A stretch of DNA of 64,000 nucleotides from NCBI GenBank assembly GCA_963822575.1, contig CAWGHZ010000005.1:186001-250000 (forward strand), written 5' to 3'. A program made the position numbers and the translations under genes. Numbering within the stretch: the stretch's first letter is position 1; the number at the start of each line of letters is the position of its first letter. Under the pieces are notes generated by a model, which saw nothing but the letters and a program-made list of their open reading frames with translations, made no database searches and was not told the origin of the DNA. This document shows positions 33,978-43,212 of the stretch, piece after piece. The DNA is from CAWGHZ01 sp963822575 (GTDB lineage Bacteria; Pseudomonadota; Alphaproteobacteria; MPNO01; DASWLB01).

Positions 33978-34691
33978 CTACCGCACCGCTCCCGTCCGCC
34001 CGACCAGCTCTTCGAGGAATTCCAGCAGGTCGCGCGTCACGTGGTGGACGTGCGGGCCGGCGGTCTCGTCTCGCGCCCACTCGGCGTCGGTATGGAGCCA
34101 GACCGTCGCCATGCCGAGCGAAGCGGCCGGCACCAGGTTGCGCACGATGTCGTCGACCATCGCGGCGCGTCCGGCCTCGAAGCCGAGCCGACGGCACATC
34201 TCGCGCATCGGCTCGATCGCGGGCTTGGGCACGTAGTCGCAGGCGGTGATGTCGACCACCGCCTCGAACACGCCCTCCATGCCGAGCCGGCCGAGCACCA
34301 GCTCGGCATGGCGCGCGGAGGAGTTGGTGTAGACGATCCGCCGTCCGGGAAGCCGGCGGAGCGTGGCGGCGAGGTCGGGCGCGGGCGCCACGTCGGCGAG
34401 GTCGGTGCGGTCCATGTGGTCGAAATAGCGCGCCGGGTCGAGCCCGTGCTCGACCATCAGGCCGCGCAAGGTGAGCCCGTACTCGCGGAAGTAGTGCTTC
34501 TGGATGCGCCGTGCCTCGGTGGGGTCGACCCCCAGGAATCCGGCCACGAACACCCCGATATGCCGGTCGATATCGGCGAGGAGCCGCTCGGTCACCGGGT
34601 AGAGCGTGTTGTCGAGGTCGAAAACCCAGGTCTCGACCGCGTCGAGCGCCGGCGGGGATCCTGTGGAAAAGGCGGCCATCGGCGCCAACAT
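33978..34691 (-). CDS. HAD-family hydrolase (pyrimidine 5'-nucleotidase type)
   Basis: A 237-residue HAD protein with motif I VFDLDNTLYP, motif II TNSS (VYTNSSARHAE), the motif III Lys in YVPKPAIEPM and motif IV DD (MVDDIVRNL). The DNTLYP form and the helical cap are typical of the SDT1/PHM8-like pyrimidine 5'-nucleotidase group. ATG 34691 is chosen because GGAGAGG lies 5-7 bases upstream; the ATG at 34715 has none. The same gene commonly precedes dapD in alphaproteobacteria. Confidence 0.9.
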   Translation of the reverse strand: MLAPMAAFSTGSPPALDAVETWVFDLDNTLYPVTERLLADIDRHIGVFVAGFLGVDPTEARRIQKHYFREYGLTLRGLMVEHGLDPARYFDHMDRTDLADVAPAPDLAATLRRLPGRRIVYTNSSARHAELVLGRLGMEGVFEAVVDITACDYVPKPAIEPMREMCRRLGFEAGRAAMVDDIVRNLVPAASLGMATVWLHTDAEWARDETAGPHVHHVTRDLLEFLEELVGRTGAVR

Positions 34692-34810
34692 GGCCCTCTC
34701 CGGCCCGATCCGCAACCGCGCGCAACCTCTCGTTAAGCGTATGGGCCTAGCCTCGCCGGGTGCCAGATATCGACCCGCGTTCCGATTCGCCGCCGCCGTT
34801 CGAGGAAGCG

Positions 34811-36532
34811 ATGGCCGTCACCGACACGCTGGAGAAGGAAGCGAACGACCGGATGGACGCGCTGCGCCGCGAGCGCGACCGGTTCGTCGCGCTGGCCTTC
34901 TGCGCGGCCGACATGCTGGTCGAGACCGATTCGGCCGAGCGCATCACCTTCGCCGCCGGCGCGACGCGCGCGCTGACCGGGCACGACCCCGACCGGCTGA
35001 TCGGGCTTCGGCTGACCGAGCTGGTCGCGCCGGACGACCGCATCTACGTCGCCGAGCTCTTGACCGGCCTCACGGCGCTCGGCCGGTTCGACGCGGTGAT
35101 GGCCCACCTGCAGGGGCCGGACGGCATTACCCCGCCCCTTCTGCTGTCGGGCCACCACGTCGCCGACATGCCCGGCCGGTTCTTCTTCGCCCTCAAGGTC
35201 GGCGCCGCCGCGATCGATCCCGAGATCGCCCAATCGCTCGCGCGCGATCCCGCCTCCGGCCTCCTCGACCGCGAATCCTTCCTGCTGATGGCCGAGCGCC
35301 AGGCCAGGCGCGCCAAGAAGACCGGCGAGGATTTGAAGCTCACTTTGTTCCGCATGAAGAACCTGCCCGAGCTGCGCGAGCGGCTGGACAACGAGACGAA
35401 CGACCGGCTGCACGCCACCATCGGCGCCTATCTGCGCGGCGGCGCGGCGGGCGGCGACGGCGCCGGCCGGCTGGACGCCACCAACTACGGGCTGATCCAT
35501 CGCCGCCAGGTCGATATCGAGCGGCTGCGCGCCAAGATCGAGGCGTCGGCCCGCGCGGTCGATCCCCAAGGCGAGGGAGTGACGGTCAGCTCCGGCACCA
35601 TCGACGCCGACGTCGCCGCCATATCCGACGCCGATGCGCTCAGGGTGCTGCGTTACGCGCTCGACCGGTTCTGCGACGACGACAGGCGCGCCCCGCCGTT
35701 CGATTCGCTGTCGCACGGGCTCGAGCATCTGCTCGATCACACCGCCCAGCGCGTCACCGCGCTGCGCCGGACCATCGCGAACGGCCGGTTCGAGGTCGTG
35801 TTCCAGCCCATCGTCGAGGTGGCGGTCGGGCGCATCCACCATTTCGAGGCGCTGGCGCGCTTTCCCGACGCCGAGGGCGACGGCTCGCCCTACCCCACCA
35901 TCGTGTTCGCCGAGGCGACCGGGCTGATCGCCGATTTCGACCTGGCCATGTGCGGCCGGGTGCTGGGCTGGCTGGCCCAGCACGCGCCGGCGCGCGACAC
36001 GCCGGTCGTCGCCGTCAACATCTCGGGCCGGTCGGTCAACGACCTCGCCTTCCGCGACTCGCTCCTGGAACTGCTCGACGCCCATCCCGGGGAGCGCGCG
36101 AGGGTGATCTTCGAGATCACCGAGTCGGTGCGCATCCCCGACCTTGTCCTCGCCAACAAGTTCATTCGCGGGCTGCGCAAGGCGGGCCACCAGGTGTGCC
36201 TCGACGATTTCGGCGCCGGCTCGGCGGCACTGGAATATCTGCGCCGGCTCGAGGTCGACATCGTCAAGATCGATGGCCAGTACCTGAGGAGCGCGATCGA
36301 CGACGCCAAGTCGAAGGTGTTCCTCAAGGCGATGGCGGCGCTGTGCCACGAGCTCAAGATCGACATGATCGCCGAGATGGTCGAGGACGAGCGCTACCTC
36401 ACGCTCCTGGAGGAATGCGGCATCCGCTACGCCCAGGGCTACCATTACGGCAGGCCGCACGCCGACCTGCACAGCTTCGAGCCGGACAGGCGCCCGAAGC
36501 GGATGGGCGTGCGCCGCTTCTCGCGACGCTGA
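34811..36532 (+). CDS. PAS / degenerate GGDEF / EAL protein, cyclic-di-GMP phosphodiesterase candidate
   Basis: About 573 residues from ATG 34811 (GAGGAAGCG ribosome site; an in-frame GTG at 34760 would add 17). The N-terminus has a coiled coil and a PAS-like segment (CAADMLVETDSAERITFAAG). The middle resembles a GGDEF domain that has lost its signature (PASGLLDRESFLLMAER). The C-terminal EAL domain keeps FEALARF, NISGRSV, FEITES, CLDDFGAG, IDGQYL and the end QGYHYGRP, so most metal and substrate residues are present and hydrolysis is plausible. The gene is divergent from the HAD gene and upstream of a diguanylate cyclase. Confidence 0.88.
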   Translation: MAVTDTLEKEANDRMDALRRERDRFVALAFCAADMLVETDSAERITFAAGATRALTGHDPDRLIGLRLTELVAPDDRIYVAELLTGLTALGRFDAVMAHLQGPDGITPPLLLSGHHVADMPGRFFFALKVGAAAIDPEIAQSLARDPASGLLDRESFLLMAERQARRAKKTGEDLKLTLFRMKNLPELRERLDNETNDRLHATIGAYLRGGAAGGDGAGRLDATNYGLIHRRQVDIERLRAKIEASARAVDPQGEGVTVSSGTIDADVAAISDADALRVLRYALDRFCDDDRRAPPFDSLSHGLEHLLDHTAQRVTALRRTIANGRFEVVFQPIVEVAVGRIHHFEALARFPDAEGDGSPYPTIVFAEATGLIADFDLAMCGRVLGWLAQHAPARDTPVVAVNISGRSVNDLAFRDSLLELLDAHPGERARVIFEITESVRIPDLVLANKFIRGLRKAGHQVCLDDFGAGSAALEYLRRLEVDIVKIDGQYLRSAIDDAKSKVFLKAMAALCHELKIDMIAEMVEDERYLTLLEECGIRYAQGYHYGRPHADLHSFEPDRRPKRMGVRRFSRR

Positions 36533-36938
36533 GCGCGCGAGAAGCGACGGATCGGGCCGTGACCTCCGACCTACCTCACGCGGGCCCGCGACGGCGGCGC
36601 AACATGGTTAACGGCGGATTTCCGGGCTTTTTTTCGCGGCGGTGCGGCTCTCGGCGCGACGGATGTAAAGTCCTCCGACGGTCGGGGCCCGAAAGTGGCG
36701 GAAATCCGTGTAAACCTTACCGACACTTCATCCAGATCGAAGAAATTACGCCACTCTGTATTGAATAGGATCACAGGTTTTTCACAGACTGGACGGCAAT
36801 CACTTCATAATTACAGAATAGGATTTTTGAAAATATAATAATATTGGGAAAGCCGTTGAAGAAACATGCGGGGCCTGGGCGGTAAGGCCGCGTTAAGCGC
36901 GCGCCGCGATATTGGCGGGGATCGCAGGACGGCCCCGA
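36533..36938. other. Long intergenic region with an AT-rich island
   Basis: These 406 bases carry no gene I can support. Bases 36700-36860 are markedly AT-richer than anything else in the window. They contain a direct repeat GAATAGGAT (36763-36771 and 36816-36824) and a perfect TATAAT at 36834-36839, about 100 bases before the diguanylate cyclase start; TTACAG at 36811 is a poor -35. The region probably holds the promoter of the diguanylate cyclase gene and may bind a nucleoid protein or regulator. Confidence 0.55.
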
Positions 36939-38279
36939 ATGCGGATTCCATGGCGAAAGGCGCCCCCCGGCGCGGGCGCGCTGGAAGCGGCGCTGATCGA
37001 GTCGCGCGCGCGCTACAAGGCGCTGGTCGAGCTCGCCAGCGACTTCGCCTGGGAGACCGGGCCGGGCGGCGCGTTCGTCTTCGTCTCGCCGCGGGGCGCG
37101 CTAGGCTATACGGCGTCCGAGCTGGTCGGCCGTGCGCCCGACGCGTTCGCCGCCGCGCCGCGCGATCCGTCGGAGTCTTCGCCCTTCGCCGCCCGCGCGC
37201 CGGTGGAGGAAGCGGTCGTGTGGTGGCGCCGCAAGGATGGCGCCGAGGCATGCCTGGTGGTCTCGGCCGCACCGGTGACGGATGCGGCCGGCGCGTGGCA
37301 CGGGGCGCGCGGCGTGTGCCGCGACGCGACCCAGGCGCTGGCCCGCGACGATGCGCTGGCGGCGGCGCGGCGGCGCGAAGGGCTGCTCGCCCACATCCTG
37401 CACGTGATGCGCGACGTGGCCCGGCCGGCGGAGATGCTGGACGCCACCGCGGCGGCATCGGCCCGCGCCCTCGGCGCGCGCGGCTGCACGATCGCGGCGG
37501 TCGATCCGGACGGGACCGCGCGACTCGCGGCATCGTTCGGCCCGCCCGATCCCGCGCCGGACGCGCGGCGTCTCGAGCGCCGGACGCTCTACCGCCAGCG
37601 GGTGAACGGGGTGGTGACGTTCGCGCGCGGCGCCGACGACCCGCCCTGGTCGGAGGAGGACCGCGCGATGGCCGCGGACGTCGCCGATCGCATCGGGCTC
37701 GCCCTCGCCCAGGCTGCGGCGCACGAGGCGCTGGCCGCCCTGTCGCGCACCGACCCGCTGACCGGCCTTCTCAACCGGCGCGCCTTCCTCGACGACCTCG
37801 CGGCGCGCCTCGCCCGGCGCAGCGAGGGCGCGGCGCCGGCGGCGCTGGTGTATGTCGACCTCGACAATTTCAAGGCCGTGAACGATGGCGGCGGGCACGA
37901 ACGCGGCGATGCGGCGCTGCGCGCCGTCGCGGCTCTGCTCGTCCAGCGCACGCGGCCGGGCGACATCGTGGCGCGGCTCGGCGGCGACGAGTTCGCGCTG
38001 TGGCTGGAGCGCATCGGGCCGGACGCGTTGGCCGAGCGCGCGGCGGAGCTGCTGGCGGGGGCGCGCACCCTCGCCCGCTTCTCGCCGCCCGGCGCGGCCC
38101 CGCTCGGCTTCTCGATCGGCGCGGCCGCCCATGGCGGCGCGGCCGCCGACCCGGCGGCGCTGATCGCCCGCGCCGACGCCGCGATGTACCGGGCGAAGCG
38201 ATCGGGCAAGGGCCGGTTCGTGCTGGACGTCGAGCCTGCCGACGGGCCGGCCGCGCGCGTTCGGAGCGCCGCGGGTTGA
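36939..38279 (+). CDS. PAS-GAF-GGDEF diguanylate cyclase
   Basis: A 446-residue signalling protein. A PAS domain comes first (YKALVELASDFAWETGPGGA), then a GAF-like domain (LDATAAASARALGARGCTIA), then a GGDEF domain from SRTDPLTGLLNRRAF. The active-site loop is RLGGDEFALW, and the inhibitory-site motif RPGD stands five residues before GGDEF, so the enzyme looks active and product-inhibited. It makes cyclic-di-GMP, the counterpart of the EAL protein upstream. ATG 36939 is used; an in-frame TTG 27 bases earlier is less likely. No transmembrane segment. Confidence 0.9.
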   Translation: MRIPWRKAPPGAGALEAALIESRARYKALVELASDFAWETGPGGAFVFVSPRGALGYTASELVGRAPDAFAAAPRDPSESSPFAARAPVEEAVVWWRRKDGAEACLVVSAAPVTDAAGAWHGARGVCRDATQALARDDALAAARRREGLLAHILHVMRDVARPAEMLDATAAASARALGARGCTIAAVDPDGTARLAASFGPPDPAPDARRLERRTLYRQRVNGVVTFARGADDPPWSEEDRAMAADVADRIGLALAQAAAHEALAALSRTDPLTGLLNRRAFLDDLAARLARRSEGAAPAALVYVDLDNFKAVNDGGGHERGDAALRAVAALLVQRTRPGDIVARLGGDEFALWLERIGPDALAERAAELLAGARTLARFSPPGAAPLGFSIGAAAHGGAAADPAALIARADAAMYRAKRSGKGRFVLDVEPADGPAARVRSAAG

Positions 38280-39529
38280 GTGCCCTGCTGGCGCGGCTCA
38301 AGGGCGGGCGCAGGCGCGCGCCCATCGCCTACGAGGAAGCGAAGCGGCTGATTCAGGCCGGCAACGCGGCGGAGCGCCGGCGGGTCGCGGCCGCGCCCGT
38401 CGCGCCCGAGATCCTGTTCTACCTGGCCGACGACGCCGACCACGCGGTCCGGCGCGAGGTGGCGGCCAACGGCGCCACGCCGTCGCACGCCGACCTCAAG
38501 CTCGCGCGCGACGACGACGACGACGTGCGCTGTCAGATCGCGCGCAAGGTGGGCCGCCTCGCCCCCGGCCTGTCGGAGACGGCGCGCGAACGCGCCGGCG
38601 CGCTGATCCTGGAGACGCTGGAAGTGCTGGCGCGGGACGCCCTGCCCCGCGTGCGCGCGATCCTGGCCGACGAGCTGAAGCAGGCGCGCGGCGTGCCGGC
38701 GCCGCTGATCGAGCGCCTGGCACGCGACGACGACGCCAGCGTCGCCGCGCCGGTGCTGCAATTCTCGCCGCTGCTCGCCGAGGACTTCCTGGTCGAGCTG
38801 ATCCGGTCGGGCGCGGCCGGGCCGCAGCTCGCGGCCATCGCGCGGCGCGACGGGCTGGGCGCCGCGGCCTCGGACGCCATCGTCGCGCGCGACGACACCG
38901 ATGCGATCACCGCGCTCCTTGCCAACCGCTCGGCCCAGGTGCGCGAGGAGACGCTGGACGCCATCGTCGCGCGCGCGGCACCCGTCTCGGCGTGGCACGA
39001 GCCGCTGGTGCACCGGCCGGTCCTGTCGCAGGCGGCGATCCGGCGGCTCGCCGAGTTCGTCGCCGACTCGCTGATCGAGACGCTGGCGCAACGCGACGAC
39101 CTCTTGCCGCAGACCGCCGAGACGGTGCGCGCCCGCGTGCGCGCCCGGCTGGGCGCCGAGGCGGGCGGCACGTTCTCCGACGACGAGACGCTGATGGCCA
39201 AGGCGCGGGCGCTCGCCGCCGCGGGCGAACTCGATGGCGCCGCGGTGCTGCGGACGCTGGGCGCGGGCGAGCGGCCGTTCGTGATGGCCGAGCTCGCCGT
39301 CCTGACCGGCCTGCCACTCGCAGCGGTCGAGAAGGCGGTGTCGCTGAAAAGCGCCAAGGGGATCGTCGCCATCGCGTGGAAGGCCGGGCTCGGCATGGAG
39401 CACGCGACGCAGCTCCAGCTCCGCCTCGCGCGCATCGCGCCGTCGGCCGCGCTGGGCGCCGGGCCGGGCGGGCGCTTCCCCCTCGCCGAGGACGAGATGC
39501 GCTGGCAACTCGACTACTTCGTGACCTGA
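38276..39529 (+). CDS. DUF2336 protein
   Basis: A 417-residue all-helical HEAT-like protein of the alphaproteobacterial DUF2336 family: repeated units such as ARDDDDDVRCQIARKVGRLA, LLAEDFLVELIRSGAAG, and the C-terminal VMAELAVLTGLPLAAVEKAV. The start is TTG at 38276, which overlaps the cyclase stop (TTGA) and is the only start consistent with the spacing, so the two are co-translated. DUF2336 proteins are uncharacterised; coupling to a diguanylate cyclase suggests a role in cyclic-di-GMP signalling. Confidence 0.85.
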   Translation: MSALLARLKGGRRRAPIAYEEAKRLIQAGNAAERRRVAAAPVAPEILFYLADDADHAVRREVAANGATPSHADLKLARDDDDDVRCQIARKVGRLAPGLSETARERAGALILETLEVLARDALPRVRAILADELKQARGVPAPLIERLARDDDASVAAPVLQFSPLLAEDFLVELIRSGAAGPQLAAIARRDGLGAAASDAIVARDDTDAITALLANRSAQVREETLDAIVARAAPVSAWHEPLVHRPVLSQAAIRRLAEFVADSLIETLAQRDDLLPQTAETVRARVRARLGAEAGGTFSDDETLMAKARALAAAGELDGAAVLRTLGAGERPFVMAELAVLTGLPLAAVEKAVSLKSAKGIVAIAWKAGLGMEHATQLQLRLARIAPSAALGAGPGGRFPLAEDEMRWQLDYFVT

Positions 39530-39564
39530 GCGTACACTCGGCTGTCCTGCCGGAGGAGGCCGCC

Positions 39565-40266
39565 ATGCAGAAATTCGAGCTTTCGGACGCCACCCGCCAG
39601 CGCATCCTGGCCCGCCAGGGGCGCCTGCACGCCTTCGAGTCCCTGGACCCGCGGCGCACCACCCTTCTGGTGGTCGACATGCAGAACTACTTCATGGCCG
39701 ACGGGTTCCTCGGCTGCTGCCCGCAGGCGCGCGACATCGTGCCCAACGTCAACCGGCTGGCCGCCAGCCTGCGCGATGCGGGCGGCACGGTCGTCTGGAT
39801 CCAGATGGAGGCGAGCGAGGAGTCGAAGACCGCCTGGGCCAACTTCCACGAAACCTACCGGCCGGAGAGCCGCGAGCGGCGGTTCGACACGCTGTCGGAA
39901 GGCGCCGACGGCTACGCGCTGTGGCCCGAGCTCGAGGTCAAGCCCGAGGACGAGATCTTCATCAAGCGGCGCTATTCCGCCTTCGTCGCGGCGAAGGGCA
40001 GCCTGGTCGACCTGCTGAAGACGCACGACACCGAGACGGTGCTGATCTGCGGCGTCGCCACCAACGTGTGCTGCGAATCGACGGGGCGCAACTGCATGAT
40101 GGAAGGGTTCCGCACCATCATGGTGTCTGACGGCAACGCGAGCTTCTCGGACGCGATGCACAACGCCTCGCTCGAAGGGTTCATGGTCTTCTTCGGCGAC
40201 GTGCAGTCGACCGACGAGGTGGTCGGCATGATCGGCAAGGCCGGCGCCCGCGCGGCGGCGGAGTGA
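39565..40266 (+). CDS. Isochorismatase-family cysteine hydrolase
   Basis: A 233-residue hydrolase with the Asp-Lys-Cys triad: LVVDMQNYF (Asp), FIKRRYSAF (Lys) and GVATNVCCEST (Cys). The family covers nicotinamidases, ureidoacrylate and N-carbamoyl amidohydrolases; the length and the SKTAWANFHET insertion resemble the ureidoacrylate/carbamoyl hydrolase side, but the substrate is not assignable. ATG 39565 has GGAGGAGG. Its stop overlaps the next gene (GTGA). Confidence 0.9.
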   Translation: MQKFELSDATRQRILARQGRLHAFESLDPRRTTLLVVDMQNYFMADGFLGCCPQARDIVPNVNRLAASLRDAGGTVVWIQMEASEESKTAWANFHETYRPESRERRFDTLSEGADGYALWPELEVKPEDEIFIKRRYSAFVAAKGSLVDLLKTHDTETVLICGVATNVCCESTGRNCMMEGFRTIMVSDGNASFSDAMHNASLEGFMVFFGDVQSTDEVVGMIGKAGARAAAE

Positions 40267-40673
40267 CCGTGGACCGCCGCGCCTTCCTCGCGCTCGCGGG
40301 CGCCGCCGTCGCGGCCCCCGCTTTCGCCCGCACCGCCCTTGCCGCCGCGGCGAAGCCGACCCTCATCTATCTCTCTGCCGAGGACTGCACCACCTGCCGC
40401 TACTGGGAGAAGGCATTCGAGCCGAAGTTCCGGGCGAGCGGCGAGGCGAAGGCGGTGAATTTCCGCAATGTGCAGGTGCATTCGCTCACCGACCTGCGCG
40501 AGAAGGCGCGCTGGCCCGCCGACCTCGAATGGCTGCGCGTCCATGCGCCGAAGCAGGCGTCGCCGCGCTTCTTCCTGGTCGAGGGCAAGAAGGTGATCGC
40601 CCGCGGCGACGGCATCGACGGCTGGACCGACGTGATCGAACCACGCCTCAAGAAGCTCGCCGGCGCCGGCTGA
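40263..40673 (+). CDS. Secreted thioredoxin-fold protein, copy 1
   Basis: A 136-residue protein with a Tat-like leader (DRRAFLALAGAAVAAPAFA), then a thioredoxin-like fold beginning PTLIYLSAEDCTTCRYWEKA, where CTTC is the CxxC redox pair. WLRVHAPKQASPRFFLVEG holds the cis-Pro region, and it ends DGIDGWTDVIEPRLKKL. The start is GTG at 40263, overlapping the hydrolase stop. A second copy follows. It presumably acts in the periplasm on disulfides; the partner is unknown. Confidence 0.82.
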   Translation: MTVDRRAFLALAGAAVAAPAFARTALAAAAKPTLIYLSAEDCTTCRYWEKAFEPKFRASGEAKAVNFRNVQVHSLTDLREKARWPADLEWLRVHAPKQASPRFFLVEGKKVIARGDGIDGWTDVIEPRLKKLAGAG

Positions 40674-40708
40674 CCGATCCACCGATCGAACGAGGGGGGA
40701 GCGAGCAC

Positions 40709-41146
40709 ATGCGTGACGCGAATCGCACGGCGCCGGCGATCGGCCGGCGTGGGTTTCTCGGCGCTGCCGCCGCGGCAATGGTCTTCCCGGTCCTGGCGGC
40801 CCGGGCCGTCGCGGCCCAGGCGAAGCCGACCCTGATCTATTTGTCCGCCTGGGATTGCCCGGTCTGTCGCCAGTGGGAGCGCGGCTTCTACCCGTCATTC
40901 GAAAAAGGCGCATTGGCGCACACGGTCACGTTCCGCCAGGTCGCGGTCCATCATTTATTCGACCTTCGCGAGAAGGAGATGTGGCCGTCCGACCTCGATT
41001 GGCTGCGCGTCCAGGTGCCGAAATCGGAGGCGCCGCGCTTCTTCCTGATCGAGGGCCGAAAGATCGTCGTGCGCGGCGACGGCATCGACGGCTGGACCGA
41101 CGTCATCGAGCCACGCCTCCGGAAGCTTGCCCGGGCGGGGTCCTGA
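40709..41146 (+). CDS. Secreted thioredoxin-fold protein, copy 2
   Basis: A 145-residue paralogue of the preceding gene, sharing KPTLIYLSA, CxxC (CPVC here), DLREK, WPxDLxWLRV and GDGIDGWTDVIEPRL. The leader IGRRGFLGAAAAAMVFPVLA is a twin-arginine type signal. ATG 40709 has GGGGGGAGCG upstream. Different CxxC dipeptides in the two copies (TT and PV) suggest different redox potentials. The tandem arrangement points to duplication. Confidence 0.85.
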   Translation: MRDANRTAPAIGRRGFLGAAAAAMVFPVLAARAVAAQAKPTLIYLSAWDCPVCRQWERGFYPSFEKGALAHTVTFRQVAVHHLFDLREKEMWPSDLDWLRVQVPKSEAPRFFLIEGRKIVVRGDGIDGWTDVIEPRLRKLARAGS

Positions 41147-41243
41147 CCGTTTGCGCCGTTGCTGCCGCCTTCCGATTGGGTTAACCAACCGCCGCTAAGG
41201 AATTTCGCGGGCGGCGTCGCGTTCCGCGCGGATACGGGTAGCC

Positions 41244-43169
41244 ATGAGCGTCCACGTCACATTACCGGACGGCTCGGTCCGGACCTACGACCGGCCCGTC
41301 ACCGGGGCGGAGGTCGCGGCCGACATCGGGCCGGGCCTCGCGAAGGCCGCGCTCGCCCTCAAGCTCGACGGCAAGCTGGTCGATTTGGCGACCACGATCG
41401 ACCGTGACGCCAAGATCGCCATCGTCACGCGCAAGGATTCCGACGCGCTCGAGCTGATCCGCCACGACACCGCGCACGTGATGGCCGAAGCCGTGCAAGA
41501 GCTCTACCCCGGCACGCAGGTGACCATCGGCCCCGCCATCGAGAACGGGTTCTATTACGACTTCGCGCGGCCCGAGCCGTTCACGCCCGATGACCTCGAA
41601 AAGATCGAGGCCAAGATGCGCGAGATCGTGGCGCGCGACGAAAAGTTCGTGCGCGAGGAGTGGGACCGCGACTCTGCCGTCCGCCACTTCAAGGGGCTGG
41701 GCGAGGACTACAAGGCCGAGCTCATCGCCGCCATCCCGGGCGACGAGCCGATCTCGATCTACAAGCAGGGCGACTGGCTCGACCTCTGCCGCGGCCCGCA
41801 CCTGCCGTCCACCGGCCATGTCGGCAAGGGGTTCAAGCTCCTCAACGTCGCGGGCGCCTACTGGCGCGGCGATTCGCGGAACCCGATGCTCCAGCGCATC
41901 TACGGCACGGCGTGGCGCGACGAGAAGGAGCTCAAATCCTATCTCGAAATGCTGGAGGAGGCGGAGAAGCGCGACCACCGCCGCCTCGGCCGCGAGATGG
42001 ATTTGTTCCATTTCCAGGAGGAGGCGGTCGGCTCCGCCTTCTGGCATCCCAAGGGCTGGGTGCTGTGGCGCATTGTCGAGCGCTACATGCGTGCCCGGCT
42101 CGAGGCCGCCGGCTATGTCGAGGTGAAGACGCCCCAGCTCTACGACCGCGCGCTGTGGGAGGCGTCGGGCCACTGGGAGAAGTTCCACGAGCACATGTTC
42201 ACCACCGAGACCGAGGACGAGAAAATCCTGGCGGTGAAGCCGATGAACTGCCCCGGCCACGTGCAGATCTTCCGCCAGGGCATCAAGAGCTATCGCGACC
42301 TGCCGCTGCGCATGGCCGAGTTCGGCTCGTGCCACCGCTACGAGCCGTCGGGCGCGCTGCACGGGCTGATGCGGGTGCGCGCCTTCACCCAGGACGACGC
42401 GCACATCTTCTGCACCGAGGACCAGATCACGTCCGAGACGCAGGATTTCTGCGACCTGCTGCTCGCCGTCTACCGCGATTTCGGCTTCACCGACGTGGCG
42501 GTGAAGTTCTCCGACCGGCCGCCGGTGCGCGCCGGCGACGACGCCACCTGGGACCGTGCCGAGAAGGCGCTGGCCGACGCGGTGACGGCGGCCGGGCTGG
42601 TCACCACCCTCAACCCCGGCGAAGGCGCGTTCTACGGGCCCAAGCTCGAGTTCGTGCTGCGCGACGCCATCGGGCGCGACTGGCAGTGCGGCACCTTGCA
42701 GGTCGATTTCGTCCTGCCCGAGCGGCTCGACGCGTCCTACGTCGGCGAGGACGGGGCGAAGCACCGGCCCGTGATGCTGCACCGCGCGATCCTCGGATCG
42801 TTCGAGCGCTTCCTCGGCATATTGATCGAGAACTACGCCGGGCGGTTCCCGATGTGGCTCGCACCCGTCCAGGCGGTCGTCGCGACCATCACCTCCGACG
42901 CCGACGCCTATGCGGCCGAGGTGCGGGACGCGCTGGCCGCCGCCGGGCTCCGGGCCGAGCTTGACCTCCGCAACGAGAAGATTAACTACAAGGTCCGCGA
43001 GCACTCGCTCGCCAAGGTTCCCGTCATCCTGGTCTGCGGCAAGCGCGAGGCGGAGAACCGCTCGGTCGCGCTTCGCCGGCTCGGTGGCGAGGCGCAACAA
43101 GTTCTTGCGCTCGACAAGGCAGTCGATACACTGAAGTCCGAAGCGCGGGTGCCATCGGCCGGGGGCTGA
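41244..43169 (+). CDS. thrS: Threonyl-tRNA synthetase
   Basis: A full-length 641-residue ThrRS. The TGS domain comes first, then the editing domain with HDTAHVMAEA and CRGPHLPSTGHV. The class II core has zinc ligands in KPMNCPGHVQIF and later His residues, motif 2 FGSCHRYEPSGALHGLMRVR, motif 3 HRAILGSFERFLGILIENY and the anticodon-binding domain (FPMWLAPVQAVV). It charges tRNA-Thr. It is followed by infC, the usual bacterial order. Confidence 0.98.
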   Translation: MSVHVTLPDGSVRTYDRPVTGAEVAADIGPGLAKAALALKLDGKLVDLATTIDRDAKIAIVTRKDSDALELIRHDTAHVMAEAVQELYPGTQVTIGPAIENGFYYDFARPEPFTPDDLEKIEAKMREIVARDEKFVREEWDRDSAVRHFKGLGEDYKAELIAAIPGDEPISIYKQGDWLDLCRGPHLPSTGHVGKGFKLLNVAGAYWRGDSRNPMLQRIYGTAWRDEKELKSYLEMLEEAEKRDHRRLGREMDLFHFQEEAVGSAFWHPKGWVLWRIVERYMRARLEAAGYVEVKTPQLYDRALWEASGHWEKFHEHMFTTETEDEKILAVKPMNCPGHVQIFRQGIKSYRDLPLRMAEFGSCHRYEPSGALHGLMRVRAFTQDDAHIFCTEDQITSETQDFCDLLLAVYRDFGFTDVAVKFSDRPPVRAGDDATWDRAEKALADAVTAAGLVTTLNPGEGAFYGPKLEFVLRDAIGRDWQCGTLQVDFVLPERLDASYVGEDGAKHRPVMLHRAILGSFERFLGILIENYAGRFPMWLAPVQAVVATITSDADAYAAEVRDALAAAGLRAELDLRNEKINYKVREHSLAKVPVILVCGKREAENRSVALRRLGGEAQQVLALDKAVDTLKSEARVPSAGG

Positions 43170-43212
43170 GCATCCGAGGCCGCGTGAAGTCGCAATTGCA
43201 AGGAGTTCCTCC

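Noticed and set aside
34733..36472. A 579-codon minus-strand frame opposite the EAL protein
   Set aside because: Shadow composition; the EAL motifs are on the plus strand.
37589..39508. A 639-codon minus-strand frame opposite the cyclase and DUF2336 genes
   Set aside because: No domain; a shadow of two recognisable genes.
41147..41243. T-box or other riboswitch ahead of thrS
   Set aside because: The 97-base leader has no T-box bulge sequence or long stem; nothing riboswitch-like is visible.
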